35,237 nt of DNA from an uncultured Clostridia bacterium (lineage in GTDB: Bacteria > Bacillota > Clostridia > Oscillospirales > Oscillospiraceae), in contig CAMEIU010000002.1 in assembly GCA_945918815.1 (NCBI GenBank), forward strand, positions 1 to 35,237, written 5' to 3'. Under the pieces are notes generated by a model, which had not been told where the DNA came from, ran no database searches, and was given only the letters and a program-made list of their open reading frames with translations. The position numbers were made by a program, and so were the translations under genes. Positions 24,601 to 32,001 of the stretch are shown here, piece after piece (the first letter of the stretch is position 1; each line of letters begins with the position of its first letter).

Positions 24601-24995
24601 ACGACAAGGACTACAACGCTGCCGTCAGCTCTCTGGAGCGGCAAGTCCGCTATCTGGACGCCCTGTACAAATTCCTGTATGCGCTGACCGGCATCATCGG
24701 CCTGACGGTGTCCTTCCTGCTGGTGAATTTCCGAAAAGGCGAGCTGGCAATCATGCGCGGCCTGGGGGCCCAGCCGGTCCGAATCTTCCTGAACTTCTTT
24801 CTGGAGCAGCTGCTCCTGGCCCTGCTGGGCTGCGGCCTGGGCACGGGCCTGTGGGCGCTGCTGGGACGTCCCTTTGAAACGCTGTATTTTCCCCTGGTCG
24901 GAATGTATCTGGCCTGCTGGGCCCTGGGCGCGGCCGTCAGCATTCTCATGCTGCTCCGGTCCAAAGCGTTGGCCGTTCTGTCCGACCGTGAATAG
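21621..24995 (+). CDS. ABC transporter permease, FtsX/MacB type, large
   Basis: A 1124-residue integral membrane protein with two FtsX-like modules. There is one N-terminal helix (about residues 15-37), a long extracytoplasmic region to about 390, three helices with a cytosolic loop (about 395-540), a basic linker, another helix (about 570-595), a second extracytoplasmic region, and three C-terminal helices (about 1010-1115). The segment GELAIMRGLGAQP is typical of the cytosolic loop in FtsX permeases. It pairs with the ATPase 11 nt downstream. In Firmicutes such pairs often export or resist peptides, but the substrate is unknown here. Two ATGs (21615, 21621) follow AAAGGAGG; 21621 has the better spacing. 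Confidence 0.87.
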   Translation: MLAEKNGLKSTWRSPGKTCLFFLLLLALTAVLSLGLCIFNAVQSYLDQCDDYYRTIAELEYVGAGYGDSTVYDSQLAESLSDGSPDLEAMARLPGVLSWEPSRSGLGVTEDFHRTDSGVYDPDAAVLILRNLFWDSKMGAYVGTVSQCLYSRTDMTNVMVFVQAGEGQTLDQSSRYVFVGRYVEGSNSYAYFLPEDFLLEQDGQEITLPAYSQVPAEGLPEDSPYQEAARILGWRNNGLRVQMVSDLETYRPFQQEELTLIHGRAFTREEQESGAKVCVISDRIAELLGVTVGDSLSLSVNCIQGGIFTFHGLDPAAVETYTVVGLYGWTKDYTDWIFVPDSPDYAADPCPTGYVVGQFLLENDKAEAFYETAAAPLPMGFRLTVYDQGYAVTAAPFQELLRIAAIFLMICCLVILAVLALFGYLFVYRQREAARTMVALGSGKLHVYRYFASGSGVLALLASVLGVLLSSRLEQKALQFLEDFAKRYQAADLRFSSGSLSVSRTLAFSPQTPSRIYLLAAGLMVLGVLAACAVFTAAALREKKPRRKRPVRAPRHAGRSSHLSGRLKYALLSLRRGGMRTAAVALLALIVAVFLGQLTATADLYRDQLAAITGNTTFQGYSSSLNGLQMDRLVVRAEPLQALYDTGIIEDMDVSCIRAHYRYLGMTEDPGGRSYSVSTMEAPRNDYLLETLTNQMARGPLLTATTSLTRSPAFYYTLAPEITWLEGYSEECLRGYDESLCVVPTTLMEREGFPLGSKIRLFTMVTVDGQDGSRTYFDNEDLTVVGCYVPVTLQETIYTPLGYVFPMGIRPEEESSIDPYDYIAWDGTDVIPLSEDNPEARTFLEDVWGTEHLASNAVAEYLEKLLKEDGDLCVISQELLAQWREDPDIFVRDGMRVAVANPSRDAVQYYYVIGVFEKTDPDMGDIYCSPMTADLVDPLHGEGLRLRLSSITYGSAIFTLKQGASLTRFRDSLEESGFTEPGVTGNVRNCAVIDDKDYNAAVSSLERQVRYLDALYKFLYALTGIIGLTVSFLLVNFRKGELAIMRGLGAQPVRIFLNFFLEQLLLALLGCGLGTGLWALLGRPFETLYFPLVGMYLACWALGAAVSILMLLRSKALAVLSDRE

Positions 24996-25006
24996 GAGGC
25001 TGCATC

Positions 25007-25675
25007 ATGGCAATTCTGGAAATCAAAAACGTGCAATTCAGCTACCGCTCCCGCTATCAGACGGTCCATGCCCTGAAGGGCGTCGACTACGCCTTCGAGC
25101 AGGGCAGGGTCTACGCCCTGGTGGGCAAATCCGGCTCCGGCAAGTCCACCCTTCTGTCCCTCATGGCCGGGCTGGACCTGCCCCAGGAGGGGGAGATTCT
25201 CTTTGAAGGGCAGCCCACCTCCGCCATGAATCTCAACCAGTACCGCCGGGAAAAGGCGGCGGTGATCTACCAGTCCTTCCGCCTGTTTCCCCTTTTGACC
25301 GTGGAGGAAAACGTCACCTATCCCATGGAGCTGCGGGGCCTGGGCGGCAAGGCGGCCCGGGAGAAGGCCAGAATGTTGATCGAGAAAGTCAACCTGCCGG
25401 AAACGGTCCTGAACCGGTTTCCCAGTATGCTCTCCGGCGGCGAACAGCAGCGGGTGGCCATTGCCCGGGCCATGAGCATGGATTCCCGCCTGCTCCTGGC
25501 CGACGAGCCCACCGGCAACCTGGACACGGAAAACGGCAGCCGGATCATCGACCTGCTGACGGACCTGGCCCACAAGGACGGCTACTGCGTCATCATCGCC
25601 ACCCACGACACGGAGATACTCCCCCGCATGGACCAGGTCTGCCGCATCCAGGGCGGCAAGCTGATCCCGCTGTAG
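25007..25675 (+). CDS. ABC transporter ATP-binding protein (MacB/LolD type)
   Basis: The protein has 222 residues. Walker A GKSGSGKST (40-48), signature LSGGEQQ (142-148), Walker B LLLADEP (162-168) and the D-loop GNLD are all intact. The MacB/LolD/FtsE subgroup powers FtsX-type permeases by mechanotransmission rather than by moving a substrate through a channel. AGGAGG lies about 7 nt before the ATG. It forms a two-gene operon with the permease and converges on the AraC gene, with only 18 nt between the stops. Confidence 0.95.
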   Translation: MAILEIKNVQFSYRSRYQTVHALKGVDYAFEQGRVYALVGKSGSGKSTLLSLMAGLDLPQEGEILFEGQPTSAMNLNQYRREKAAVIYQSFRLFPLLTVEENVTYPMELRGLGGKAAREKARMLIEKVNLPETVLNRFPSMLSGGEQQRVAIARAMSMDSRLLLADEPTGNLDTENGSRIIDLLTDLAHKDGYCVIIATHDTEILPRMDQVCRIQGGKLIPL

Positions 25676-25693
25676 GGCCCTGCCCACAGGATT

Positions 25694-26857
25694 TTATTTC
25701 CCTTTCCAATCCGGTTTCGGAACAATTGATCCTATATGCTCCTTGATGTAGGCCGAAGGAGCCACGCCGTATTGCCGCTTGAAGGCGGCGGAGAAATGCT
25801 GGGGGCTGGAAAAGCAGAGCAGCGACGCAATCTGGCTCATGGACCCGGCGCCGCTTTGCAGCAGGAGGCAGCTCTCCGCCAGCCGTGCCCGGAGCATATA
25901 GGCCCCCGGCGAAATATGCAGATGCCGCTGGAACAGCAGGGACAGATAGGCCGCGCTGACGCTGCAATGCTTCGCCAGCTGCTCCACCGTGGTGCGCGCA
26001 TGGGTGTGCCCGGCCGCATATTCCAGGGCGCGGTCCAAAATCTGATTTTCATTGCGGATGGAATCCGGCCGCTGCCCCTCTCTTCCCTGGGGCAGCGTGC
26101 AGGCATAGGAGGCCAGCAGCAATTGGACGCCGGAGAGCAGCAGGTCACCGCTGTGGGGCCCCGGCTCCCGCAGGGACCGGAGCAGGGACCGCATCTGCTC
26201 CGCCGCCGCCATCTGCTCCGGCAGCACCCGCAGGCACAGCGCCTCCGGCAGCGGCCTGCCGCAGGAGAAGGTCACGGTCACAAAGCGCACGGCCTGGTCC
26301 GCCTCTCCGTACTGCACATGCCACTGGTCCGGCGGAATCACCAGGGTCTCGTTGGCATGGAGGACATAATTCTGGCCGCCCACCAGATTGTGCAGCACGC
26401 CCTGGCGTACAAAGACCAGCTCATAGGGCTGATGCCGCTCCCCCGCAAAGAAAAAACCGGGCTGCTGGCTTTGATCGAAAAACGTATACAGCCGCTCCAA
26501 ATCGATGGACGGCGTCAGGACGGGGTCCAGACGCGGCGCGGCATGGTCCACGGGAACCAGGGGTGCGGCGGCGTCCCACCGGACGCTGCACCGCTCTTCC
26601 ATGGGCAGCACGGCGAAGGGCTGCTCCGGCGAAAGCAGCACGGGCTTGTCCAGGTAAAAGCTCACCGGCGCGCCGGCAGGCCGCAGGATCTGCAGCACCG
26701 CCATATCCTCCCCCGGCCCCAGGGCCACAGCCTCCTGACACGCAACAAAGCGCGCTGAACCGGCCTCCAGCCGGAGCGTCTGCTCCATGGCCGCCTCCTT
26801 CGGATCCAACAGCCGTCCGAAGGGGCTGAACGCGGCGGCGCTCAAATATTGAAGCAT
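25694..26857 (-). CDS. AraC-family transcriptional regulator
   Basis: The protein has 387 residues. The C-terminal ~100 residues hold the two AraC helix-turn-helix motifs (TVEQLAKHCSVSAAYLSLLF, and MSQIASLLCFSSPQHFSAAFKRQYG, which is canonical). Residues about 120-215 resemble the cupin-like AraC binding domain (HQPYELVFVRQG...IPPDQWH). The first ~95 residues may be a further beta-barrel and I do not recognise them. The ATG at 26857 has GGAGGTG upstream; an in-frame codon at 26878 is less likely. It is divergent from the hexosamine operon and probably regulates it and itself, responding to a sugar. Confidence 0.9.
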   Translation of the reverse strand: MLQYLSAAAFSPFGRLLDPKEAAMEQTLRLEAGSARFVACQEAVALGPGEDMAVLQILRPAGAPVSFYLDKPVLLSPEQPFAVLPMEERCSVRWDAAAPLVPVDHAAPRLDPVLTPSIDLERLYTFFDQSQQPGFFFAGERHQPYELVFVRQGVLHNLVGGQNYVLHANETLVIPPDQWHVQYGEADQAVRFVTVTFSCGRPLPEALCLRVLPEQMAAAEQMRSLLRSLREPGPHSGDLLLSGVQLLLASYACTLPQGREGQRPDSIRNENQILDRALEYAAGHTHARTTVEQLAKHCSVSAAYLSLLFQRHLHISPGAYMLRARLAESCLLLQSGAGSMSQIASLLCFSSPQHFSAAFKRQYGVAPSAYIKEHIGSIVPKPDWKGK

Positions 26858-26879
26858 CTTCCACACCTCCGATTTCATT

Positions 26880-26894
26880 ATAATCGGAGATTAT
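26880..26894. promoter_or_regulatory. Inverted repeat at the araC-type gene promoter
   Basis: ATAATC-GGA-GATTAT is a perfect 6-bp dyad. It overlaps a TATAAT on the minus strand (26895-26890), the likely -10 box of the regulator gene, so it is a candidate autoregulatory site. Confidence 0.4.
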
Positions 26895-26926
26895 ATATTA
26901 ATCAATTTCATTTTGGATCATTTTAC

Positions 26927-26943
26927 ATATTCCTCACGAATAT
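26927..26943. promoter_or_regulatory. Inverted repeat in the regulator-operon intergenic region
   Basis: ATATTC-CTCAC-GAATAT is a perfect 6-bp dyad with a 5-nt spacer, between the regulator promoter and the forward promoter. It is a possible activator site. AraC proteins often bind direct repeats instead, so it may have another partner. Confidence 0.35.
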
Positions 26944-26975
26944 TTATATTTTTCTATCATTTCGCCCGTTTCATC

Positions 26976-27004
26976 TTGTAAAGGGGCCCCCTCTCTGGTA
27001 AGAT
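26976..27004 (+). promoter_or_regulatory. Sigma-A promoter of the hexosamine operon
   Basis: TTGTAA (26976-26981) and TAAGAT (26999-27004) have a 17-bp spacer. The spacer contains a GGGGCCCC palindrome near its -35 side. The ATG of the first gene is 29 nt past the -10 box. Confidence 0.65.
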
Positions 27005-27032
27005 AAAAGCAACAAAACAGAGGAGGCGCACC

Positions 27033-27944
27033 ATGCAAAAACCAACCTTAGTGATTATGGCCGCCGGTATGGGAAGCCGGTTTGGCGGATGCAAGCAGAT
27101 GACCCCCGTGGATCAGGCGGGCCACTTCATCATGGACTTTTCCATCTATGACGCCCTGCGGGCCGGTTTTGGAAAAATCGTCTGCGTGATCAAGGAGGAA
27201 ATGCGGGAGACCCTGGAGGAGCGGATCGGCTGCCGGGTCCGGCCCCACGCGGATTTGGTTTACGCCTACCAGAGCCTGGACCGGCTGCCGGCGGGTTTCT
27301 CCATTCCCGAGGGCCGCGTCAAGCCCTGGGGCACCGCCCACGCGGTTTACTGCGCCGCCCAGGAGATCGACGGCCCCTTCGCTATCATCAATGCCGATGA
27401 CTTCTACGGCCAGCAGGCCTTCGAGGCCATGGGCCGGTTCCTCCAAGGTGGACACGCCGCCACGGAACACGCCATGGTGGGCTACGCATTGGAGAACACC
27501 CTGACGGAAAACGGCTCCGTCTCCCGGGGCGTCTGCACCGTGGACGAGGCCGGTCATCTGACCGACATTGTGGAGCGGACCAAGATCGTCAAGACCGCCG
27601 GCGGCGCGGCCTACACGGAGGACGGCGAGACCTGGACCGATCTGCCCCTGGACAGCGTGGTGTCCATGAACCTGTGGGGCTTCCAGCACGGAGCCCTGGA
27701 CCGGCTGGAGGGACTGTTTCGTACCTTCCTGACGGAGTCGGTTCCCCAGAATCCGCTGAAAGCGGAGTTCTATCTGCCGGTGCTGCCCAAATATCTGCTC
27801 TCCCACGAGGGAGAGACCGTGGAGGTCCTGCGCTCCGCCGCCCGCTGGTACGGCGTCACCTACCAGCAGGACCTGCCCGGCGTGGTGGCCGCCATTCAGG
27901 CCATGAAGGACGCGGGGATCTATCCCGACGCGCTTTGGAGGTAA
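27033..27944 (+). CDS. Sugar-1-phosphate nucleotidyltransferase family protein
   Basis: The protein has 303 residues. The N-terminal AAGMGSRFGGCKQM (10-23) is the nucleotide-binding loop of the NTP-transferase fold, and NADDFYG (about 119-125) carries the metal aspartates. In the operon it is followed at once by a NahK-like kinase and GalE, so I infer that it makes a UDP-sugar from HexNAc-1-P or hexose-1-P. GAGGAGG precedes the ATG. The nucleotide and sugar are not proven by sequence. It is not the classical GlmU (no left-handed helix domain) or GalT family. Confidence 0.85.
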   Translation: MQKPTLVIMAAGMGSRFGGCKQMTPVDQAGHFIMDFSIYDALRAGFGKIVCVIKEEMRETLEERIGCRVRPHADLVYAYQSLDRLPAGFSIPEGRVKPWGTAHAVYCAAQEIDGPFAIINADDFYGQQAFEAMGRFLQGGHAATEHAMVGYALENTLTENGSVSRGVCTVDEAGHLTDIVERTKIVKTAGGAAYTEDGETWTDLPLDSVVSMNLWGFQHGALDRLEGLFRTFLTESVPQNPLKAEFYLPVLPKYLLSHEGETVEVLRSAARWYGVTYQQDLPGVVAAIQAMKDAGIYPDALWR

Positions 27945-27950
27945 AACACC

Positions 27951-29024
27951 ATGGATCAAATGAAGCAGGCCTTGGCTGCCTTCTGCTGGCGCGGCCAGCC
28001 CATCTACGCCGGTCCCTACGGCCACGGCCACATCAACGAAACCTACGCCGTGGCCTGTGACAGCGGGCGCATGTACATTTTACAGAAAATCAACCGCACC
28101 GTCTTCCAGCACCCGGCGGAGCTCATGGAAAACGTGGCGGCGGTGACGGAATTCCTGTCCCGGCAGACGGAAGATCCCCGGGGCTGCCTGCGGCTGGTGC
28201 CCACCAAGGACGGCCGCCGCTTCTGGATCGACAGCCGGAGCGACTACTGGCGGGCCTTCCCCTTCATCACCGACAGTCTCTGCCTCCAGGCGGCGGAGAG
28301 CGAGGAAGATTTCCGCCAGAGCGGCGTGGCCTTCGGCAGCTTCCAGAAGCAGCTCTCGGCCTTCCCCGCCGCCACCCTCCACGAGGCCATTCCCAACTTC
28401 CACAACACCGTGGACCGCTACGCCAAATTCCACGCCGCCCTGGACGTCGACCCCCTGGACCGGGCCAAGGACTGCCAGCCGGAGATCCAGTTCTATCTGG
28501 ACCGGGAAAAGGAAGCGGGCTGCATCGTGGACAAGCTGGCCTCCGGCGAGCTGCCCCTGCGGGTGACCCACAACGACACCAAGCTCAACAACGTCATGCT
28601 GGACTATGAGACCCGCCAGGCCCTGTGCATCATCGATCTGGACACCATCATGCCCGGCTCCGCCCTGTACGATTACGGCGACTCCATCCGCTTCGGCGCG
28701 GCCACTGCCGCCGAGGACGAGCAGGACCTTGACAAAATGTCCCTGAGCCTCCAGCTGTTCCGCACCTACACCGACGGCTTCCTCTCCGCCTGCGGCGACA
28801 GCCTGACGGAAAAGGAGATCGAGATGCTGCCCACCGGCGCGAAGATGATGACCCTGGAGTGCGGCCTGCGGTTCCTGACGGACCATCTGAACGGCGACAC
28901 CTACTTCCGGATCAGCCGGGAAAATCACAATCTGGACCGTGCCAGAACCCAGATGCGTCTGGTGGCGGATATGGAAGAAAAAATGCCGCAGATGCGGCAG
29001 ATCATTGAGGAGGTACGCGCATGA
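27951..29024 (+). CDS. NahK-like N-acetylhexosamine 1-kinase (APH-type phosphotransferase)
   Basis: The protein has 357 residues, close to the bifidobacterial NahK/LnpB length. The kinase core has THNDTKLNNVMLD with catalytic D209 (206-218) and IIDLDTIMPGS with metal D229/D231. GHGHINETY (24-32) fits the glycine loop. NahK phosphorylates GlcNAc or GalNAc at the anomeric hydroxyl to give HexNAc-1-P, which suits the adjacent nucleotidyltransferase and GalE. GGAGG sits ahead of the ATG, overlapping the upstream stop. The aminoglycoside phosphotransferase label such genes often receive is unlikely to describe the role here. Confidence 0.8.
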   Translation: MDQMKQALAAFCWRGQPIYAGPYGHGHINETYAVACDSGRMYILQKINRTVFQHPAELMENVAAVTEFLSRQTEDPRGCLRLVPTKDGRRFWIDSRSDYWRAFPFITDSLCLQAAESEEDFRQSGVAFGSFQKQLSAFPAATLHEAIPNFHNTVDRYAKFHAALDVDPLDRAKDCQPEIQFYLDREKEAGCIVDKLASGELPLRVTHNDTKLNNVMLDYETRQALCIIDLDTIMPGSALYDYGDSIRFGAATAAEDEQDLDKMSLSLQLFRTYTDGFLSACGDSLTEKEIEMLPTGAKMMTLECGLRFLTDHLNGDTYFRISRENHNLDRARTQMRLVADMEEKMPQMRQIIEEVRA

Positions 29025-30037
29025 ACGTCCTGGTCACAGGCGGCGCCGGATACATCGGCAGCCACACCTGCGTGGAGCTGATCGAAGCGGGCCATACGCC
29101 CATCGTCATTGACAATCTCTGCAATTCCAACGCCAAGAGTCTGGAGCGGGTCCGGGAGATCACCGGAAAGGCCGTTCCCTTCTATGAGGGCGACGTGCGG
29201 GACGAGGCCCTGCTGGACCAGATCTTCGCGGAACACGCCATCGACTGCGCCATCCACTTCGCGGGCCTGAAGGCCGTAGGCGAATCCGTGGCGAAGCCTC
29301 TGGAATACTATGAAAACAACCTCTGCGCCACCATGACCCTCTGCCGCGTGCTGGCAAAGCACAACGCCAAGCGGATCATCTTCTCCTCTTCCGCCACGGT
29401 CTACTCCGGCGACAACGAGATGCCCCTGCGGGAGACCTCCAAAACCGGCAACTGCACCAATCCCTACGGCTGGACCAAGTACATGGGCGAGCAGATTCTC
29501 CGGGACATCGCCAAGGCGGACCCGGAATGGTCTGTGGTGAACCTGCGATACTTCAACCCGGTGGGCGCCCACGAGAGCGGCAAGATTGGCGAACATCCCA
29601 ACGGCATTCCCAACAATCTCATGCCCTTCATCTCCCAGACGGCCATCGGCAAGCGGGACCATCTGAATGTCTTCGGCAACGACTATCCCACCCCCGACGG
29701 CACCGGCGTCCGGGACTACATCCATGTGGTGGACCTGGCCAAGGGCCATGTGGCGGCCATCGACTATCTCATGCGCCACACCGGCGAGGGCGTATTCAAC
29801 CTGGGCACGGGCCACGGCTACAGCGTGCTGGACATGGTCCATGCCTTTGAGGAAGCCAATGATGTGAAGGTACCCTACGTCATCGCTCCCCGCCGCCCCG
29901 GCGACCTGCCCACCTGCTATGCCGATCCCAGCAAGAGCCGGGAGGTCCTGGGCTGGGAGGCCACCCACGATCAGAACGATATGTGCCGCGACAGCTGGCG
30001 CTGGCAAAGCCGGAACCCCAACGGCTACGACGAATAA
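29021..30037 (+). CDS. galE: UDP-hexose/UDP-HexNAc 4-epimerase
   Basis: A short-chain dehydrogenase-type epimerase of 338 residues. The NAD loop is GGAGYIGS (7-14), with the catalytic serine region SSSATVY (122-128) and Y149-xxx-K153. At residue 299 it has Cys, in LPTCYADPSK. E. coli GalE has Tyr299 there, and human GALE has Cys307, which allows UDP-GlcNAc/UDP-GalNAc. This enzyme is therefore predicted to accept both hexose and N-acetylhexosamine UDP-sugars. Its ATG overlaps the kinase stop (ATGA), with GAGGAGGT upstream. Confidence 0.95.
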   Translation: MNVLVTGGAGYIGSHTCVELIEAGHTPIVIDNLCNSNAKSLERVREITGKAVPFYEGDVRDEALLDQIFAEHAIDCAIHFAGLKAVGESVAKPLEYYENNLCATMTLCRVLAKHNAKRIIFSSSATVYSGDNEMPLRETSKTGNCTNPYGWTKYMGEQILRDIAKADPEWSVVNLRYFNPVGAHESGKIGEHPNGIPNNLMPFISQTAIGKRDHLNVFGNDYPTPDGTGVRDYIHVVDLAKGHVAAIDYLMRHTGEGVFNLGTGHGYSVLDMVHAFEEANDVKVPYVIAPRRPGDLPTCYADPSKSREVLGWEATHDQNDMCRDSWRWQSRNPNGYDE

Positions 30038-30050
30038 GGAGGAATTTCCC

Positions 30051-30782
30051 ATGTATCATGTGAATATTGTTGTTGCGAAGAATCCGGCGGAAGTCGGCAA
30101 GCTGGCCGCCGATCAGTTTGAGGCGGTTCTGCGGGTGAAGCCCGCCTGCGTCATCGGCCTGGCCACCGGCTCCACCCCCCTGCCCCTGTACCGGGAGCTG
30201 ATCGAGCGGGAGAAGGCAGGACGGATCGATTTCCGCCGTGTTCGCTCCGCCAACCTGGACGAATACAAGGGCCTGGCCCCCGACCATCCCCAGAGCTACC
30301 GCCGCTTTATGCAGGAAAACCTGTTTGACCACATCTCCATCAAGCCCGAGAACACCATCGTGCCCGATGGTCTGGCCCAGGACGTGGACGCCATGTGCGC
30401 AGCCTATGAAAAGCAGATCGAGGACTGGGGCGGCGTGGACGTGCAGCTGCTGGGCATCGGCCACGACGGCCACATCGGCTTCAACGAGCCCTGCGACAGC
30501 TTCCCCCGCATGACCCATGAGGTGGAGCTGACCGACATGACCCGGGAGGCCAACAAGCGGTTCTTCGACTCTATCGACGAAGTGCCCACCGCCGCCTTCA
30601 CCATGGGCATCGGCACCGTCATGGCCGCCCGGAAGATCGTCATGGTGGTCACCGGTGCGGACAAGGCCGGCATCCTCCGCCAGTCCTTCTTTGGTCCCGT
30701 GACGCCCCAGGTGCCCGCCTCCGTGCTGCAGTTCCATCCCGACGTGACCCTCATCTGCGACGAGGCCGCCTTCCCCGGGTAA
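30051..30782 (+). CDS. nagB: Glucosamine-6-phosphate deaminase
   Basis: The 243-residue enzyme converts glucosamine-6-P to fructose-6-P and ammonia. Motifs are GLATGSTP (36-43), NLDEYKGL (D70 region) and LGIGHDGHIGFNEP with D139, H141 and E146. The ATG at 30051 has AAGGAGG 7 nt upstream, overlapping the galE stop; the open frame continues back inside galE but is not coding. It has no allosteric extension beyond the Bacillus-type length. It is followed by nagA after 6 nt. Confidence 0.96.
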   Translation: MYHVNIVVAKNPAEVGKLAADQFEAVLRVKPACVIGLATGSTPLPLYRELIEREKAGRIDFRRVRSANLDEYKGLAPDHPQSYRRFMQENLFDHISIKPENTIVPDGLAQDVDAMCAAYEKQIEDWGGVDVQLLGIGHDGHIGFNEPCDSFPRMTHEVELTDMTREANKRFFDSIDEVPTAAFTMGIGTVMAARKIVMVVTGADKAGILRQSFFGPVTPQVPASVLQFHPDVTLICDEAAFPG

Positions 30783-30788
30783 GCTGCC

Positions 30789-31916
30789 ATGACGCATTTC
30801 AAAAACGCACAAATCTATACCGGCTTTCACTTTGTCCGCGGCGGCTTCGCCGTGGACAAAGGCCGTTTCCTGGACGTCGGTCCCGAGGCGGAGGGAGCCG
30901 TCGATCTGAACGGCGCCCTGGTGCTGCCGGGCCTTATCGACATCCACACCCACGGCAACTCCGGCCATGACTTCTCCGACGGCGACTACGAGGGCCTCAA
31001 GTCCATGGCCGCCTTCTACGCCCGCCACGGCATCACCTCCTTTGCCCCGGCCTCCATGACCCTGCCGGAGGACGTGCTGGCCAAGGCCTATGAGACCGCC
31101 GTCCGGCTGCGCGACGAACAGCCGGAGGGCTGCGCGGTCCTGCGGGGCATTCAGATGGAGGGGCCGTTTTTCGCGGCAAGCAAAAAGGGAGCCCAGAACG
31201 GCGACTACCTCCGGGCTCCTGATATTCAGATGTTCCACCGGCTCCAGGAAACGGCCCGGGGGCTGATCCGCATTGCCGATGTGGCCCCGGAGGAACCGGG
31301 CGGGCTGGACTTTGTCAAAGAGGTCAGCCATAGCTGCCGGGTCTCCCTGGCCCACACGGCCGCGGACTACGATATGGCCAGAGCGGCCTTTGAAGCCGGG
31401 GCCAGCCATGTGACCCACCTGTTCAACGCCATGCCGCCCCTGCTCCACCGGACCCCCGGCGTCATCGGAGCCGCCTGTGAAAACGAGCAGGTCACCGCGG
31501 AACTCATCGGCGACGGCCTCCACGTCCATCCCAGCGTCGTACGGTTGGCCTACCGGGCCTTCGGCCCGGAGCGGCTGTGCCTCATCAGCGACAGTCTCTC
31601 CTGCTGCGGCTGTGAAAACGGCGTGTACTGGCTGGGGGGCCAGCAGGTGTTCCTGGACGGCGCCATCGCCCGCCTGGCCGACGGCACCATCGCCGGGTCC
31701 GCCAACCATCTGTTCGGCATTCTGAAGCAGACCGTCTCCATGGGAATCCCCCTGGAAGACGCCGTGCGGATGGCGACCTATAATCCCGCCCAGGTTCTCG
31801 GCGTGGAGCAGGAAGTGGGGCAGATTGCCCCGGGCCTCCGGGCCGATTTCCTGGTCTGCACCCCGGACCTGCAGCTGCGGCAGGTCTGGCTTGGCGGAAA
31901 AGAAATGACAGATTGA
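30789..31916 (+). CDS. nagA: N-acetylglucosamine-6-phosphate deacetylase
   Basis: An amidohydrolase of 375 residues that removes acetate from GlcNAc-6-P to feed NagB. Metal and catalytic residues visible: H53 and H55 in DIHTHG, E124 in QMEGPFF, H189 in LAHTAAD, H210 in THLFNAM and D268 in ISDS. The ribosome-binding site is weak, so translation is probably coupled to nagB. There is no kinase for GlcNAc-6-P formation in the window; a PTS or kinase elsewhere would supply it. Confidence 0.95.
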   Translation: MTHFKNAQIYTGFHFVRGGFAVDKGRFLDVGPEAEGAVDLNGALVLPGLIDIHTHGNSGHDFSDGDYEGLKSMAAFYARHGITSFAPASMTLPEDVLAKAYETAVRLRDEQPEGCAVLRGIQMEGPFFAASKKGAQNGDYLRAPDIQMFHRLQETARGLIRIADVAPEEPGGLDFVKEVSHSCRVSLAHTAADYDMARAAFEAGASHVTHLFNAMPPLLHRTPGVIGAACENEQVTAELIGDGLHVHPSVVRLAYRAFGPERLCLISDSLSCCGCENGVYWLGGQQVFLDGAIARLADGTIAGSANHLFGILKQTVSMGIPLEDAVRMATYNPAQVLGVEQEVGQIAPGLRADFLVCTPDLQLRQVWLGGKEMTD

Positions 31917-31923
31917 ACCCATG

Positions 31924-31954
31924 CCGGAACGCAGGGATCCATCCCGCGTTCCGG
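31924..31954 (+). repeat. Hairpin in the nagA-uup gap
   Basis: CCGGAACGC and GCGTTCCGG form a perfect 9-bp stem, extended by GGGA/TCCC with a one-base bulge. It starts 8 nt after the nagA stop. No U-run follows, so it may be an RNA-stability or partial attenuation structure before the ABC-F gene. Confidence 0.6.
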
Positions 31955-32001
31955 CGTCTGATTCGGATTGCGGTACGCCGGAATCTGATGGGACGAACTA
32001 T

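Noticed and set aside
25694..26857. AraC protein as regulator of the adjacent ABC transporter
   Set aside because: The genes converge, so there is no shared control region; the regulator shares its promoter region with the hexosamine operon.
27951..29024. Aminoglycoside resistance gene
   Set aside because: The fold is APH-like, but length and neighbours match a HexNAc 1-kinase.
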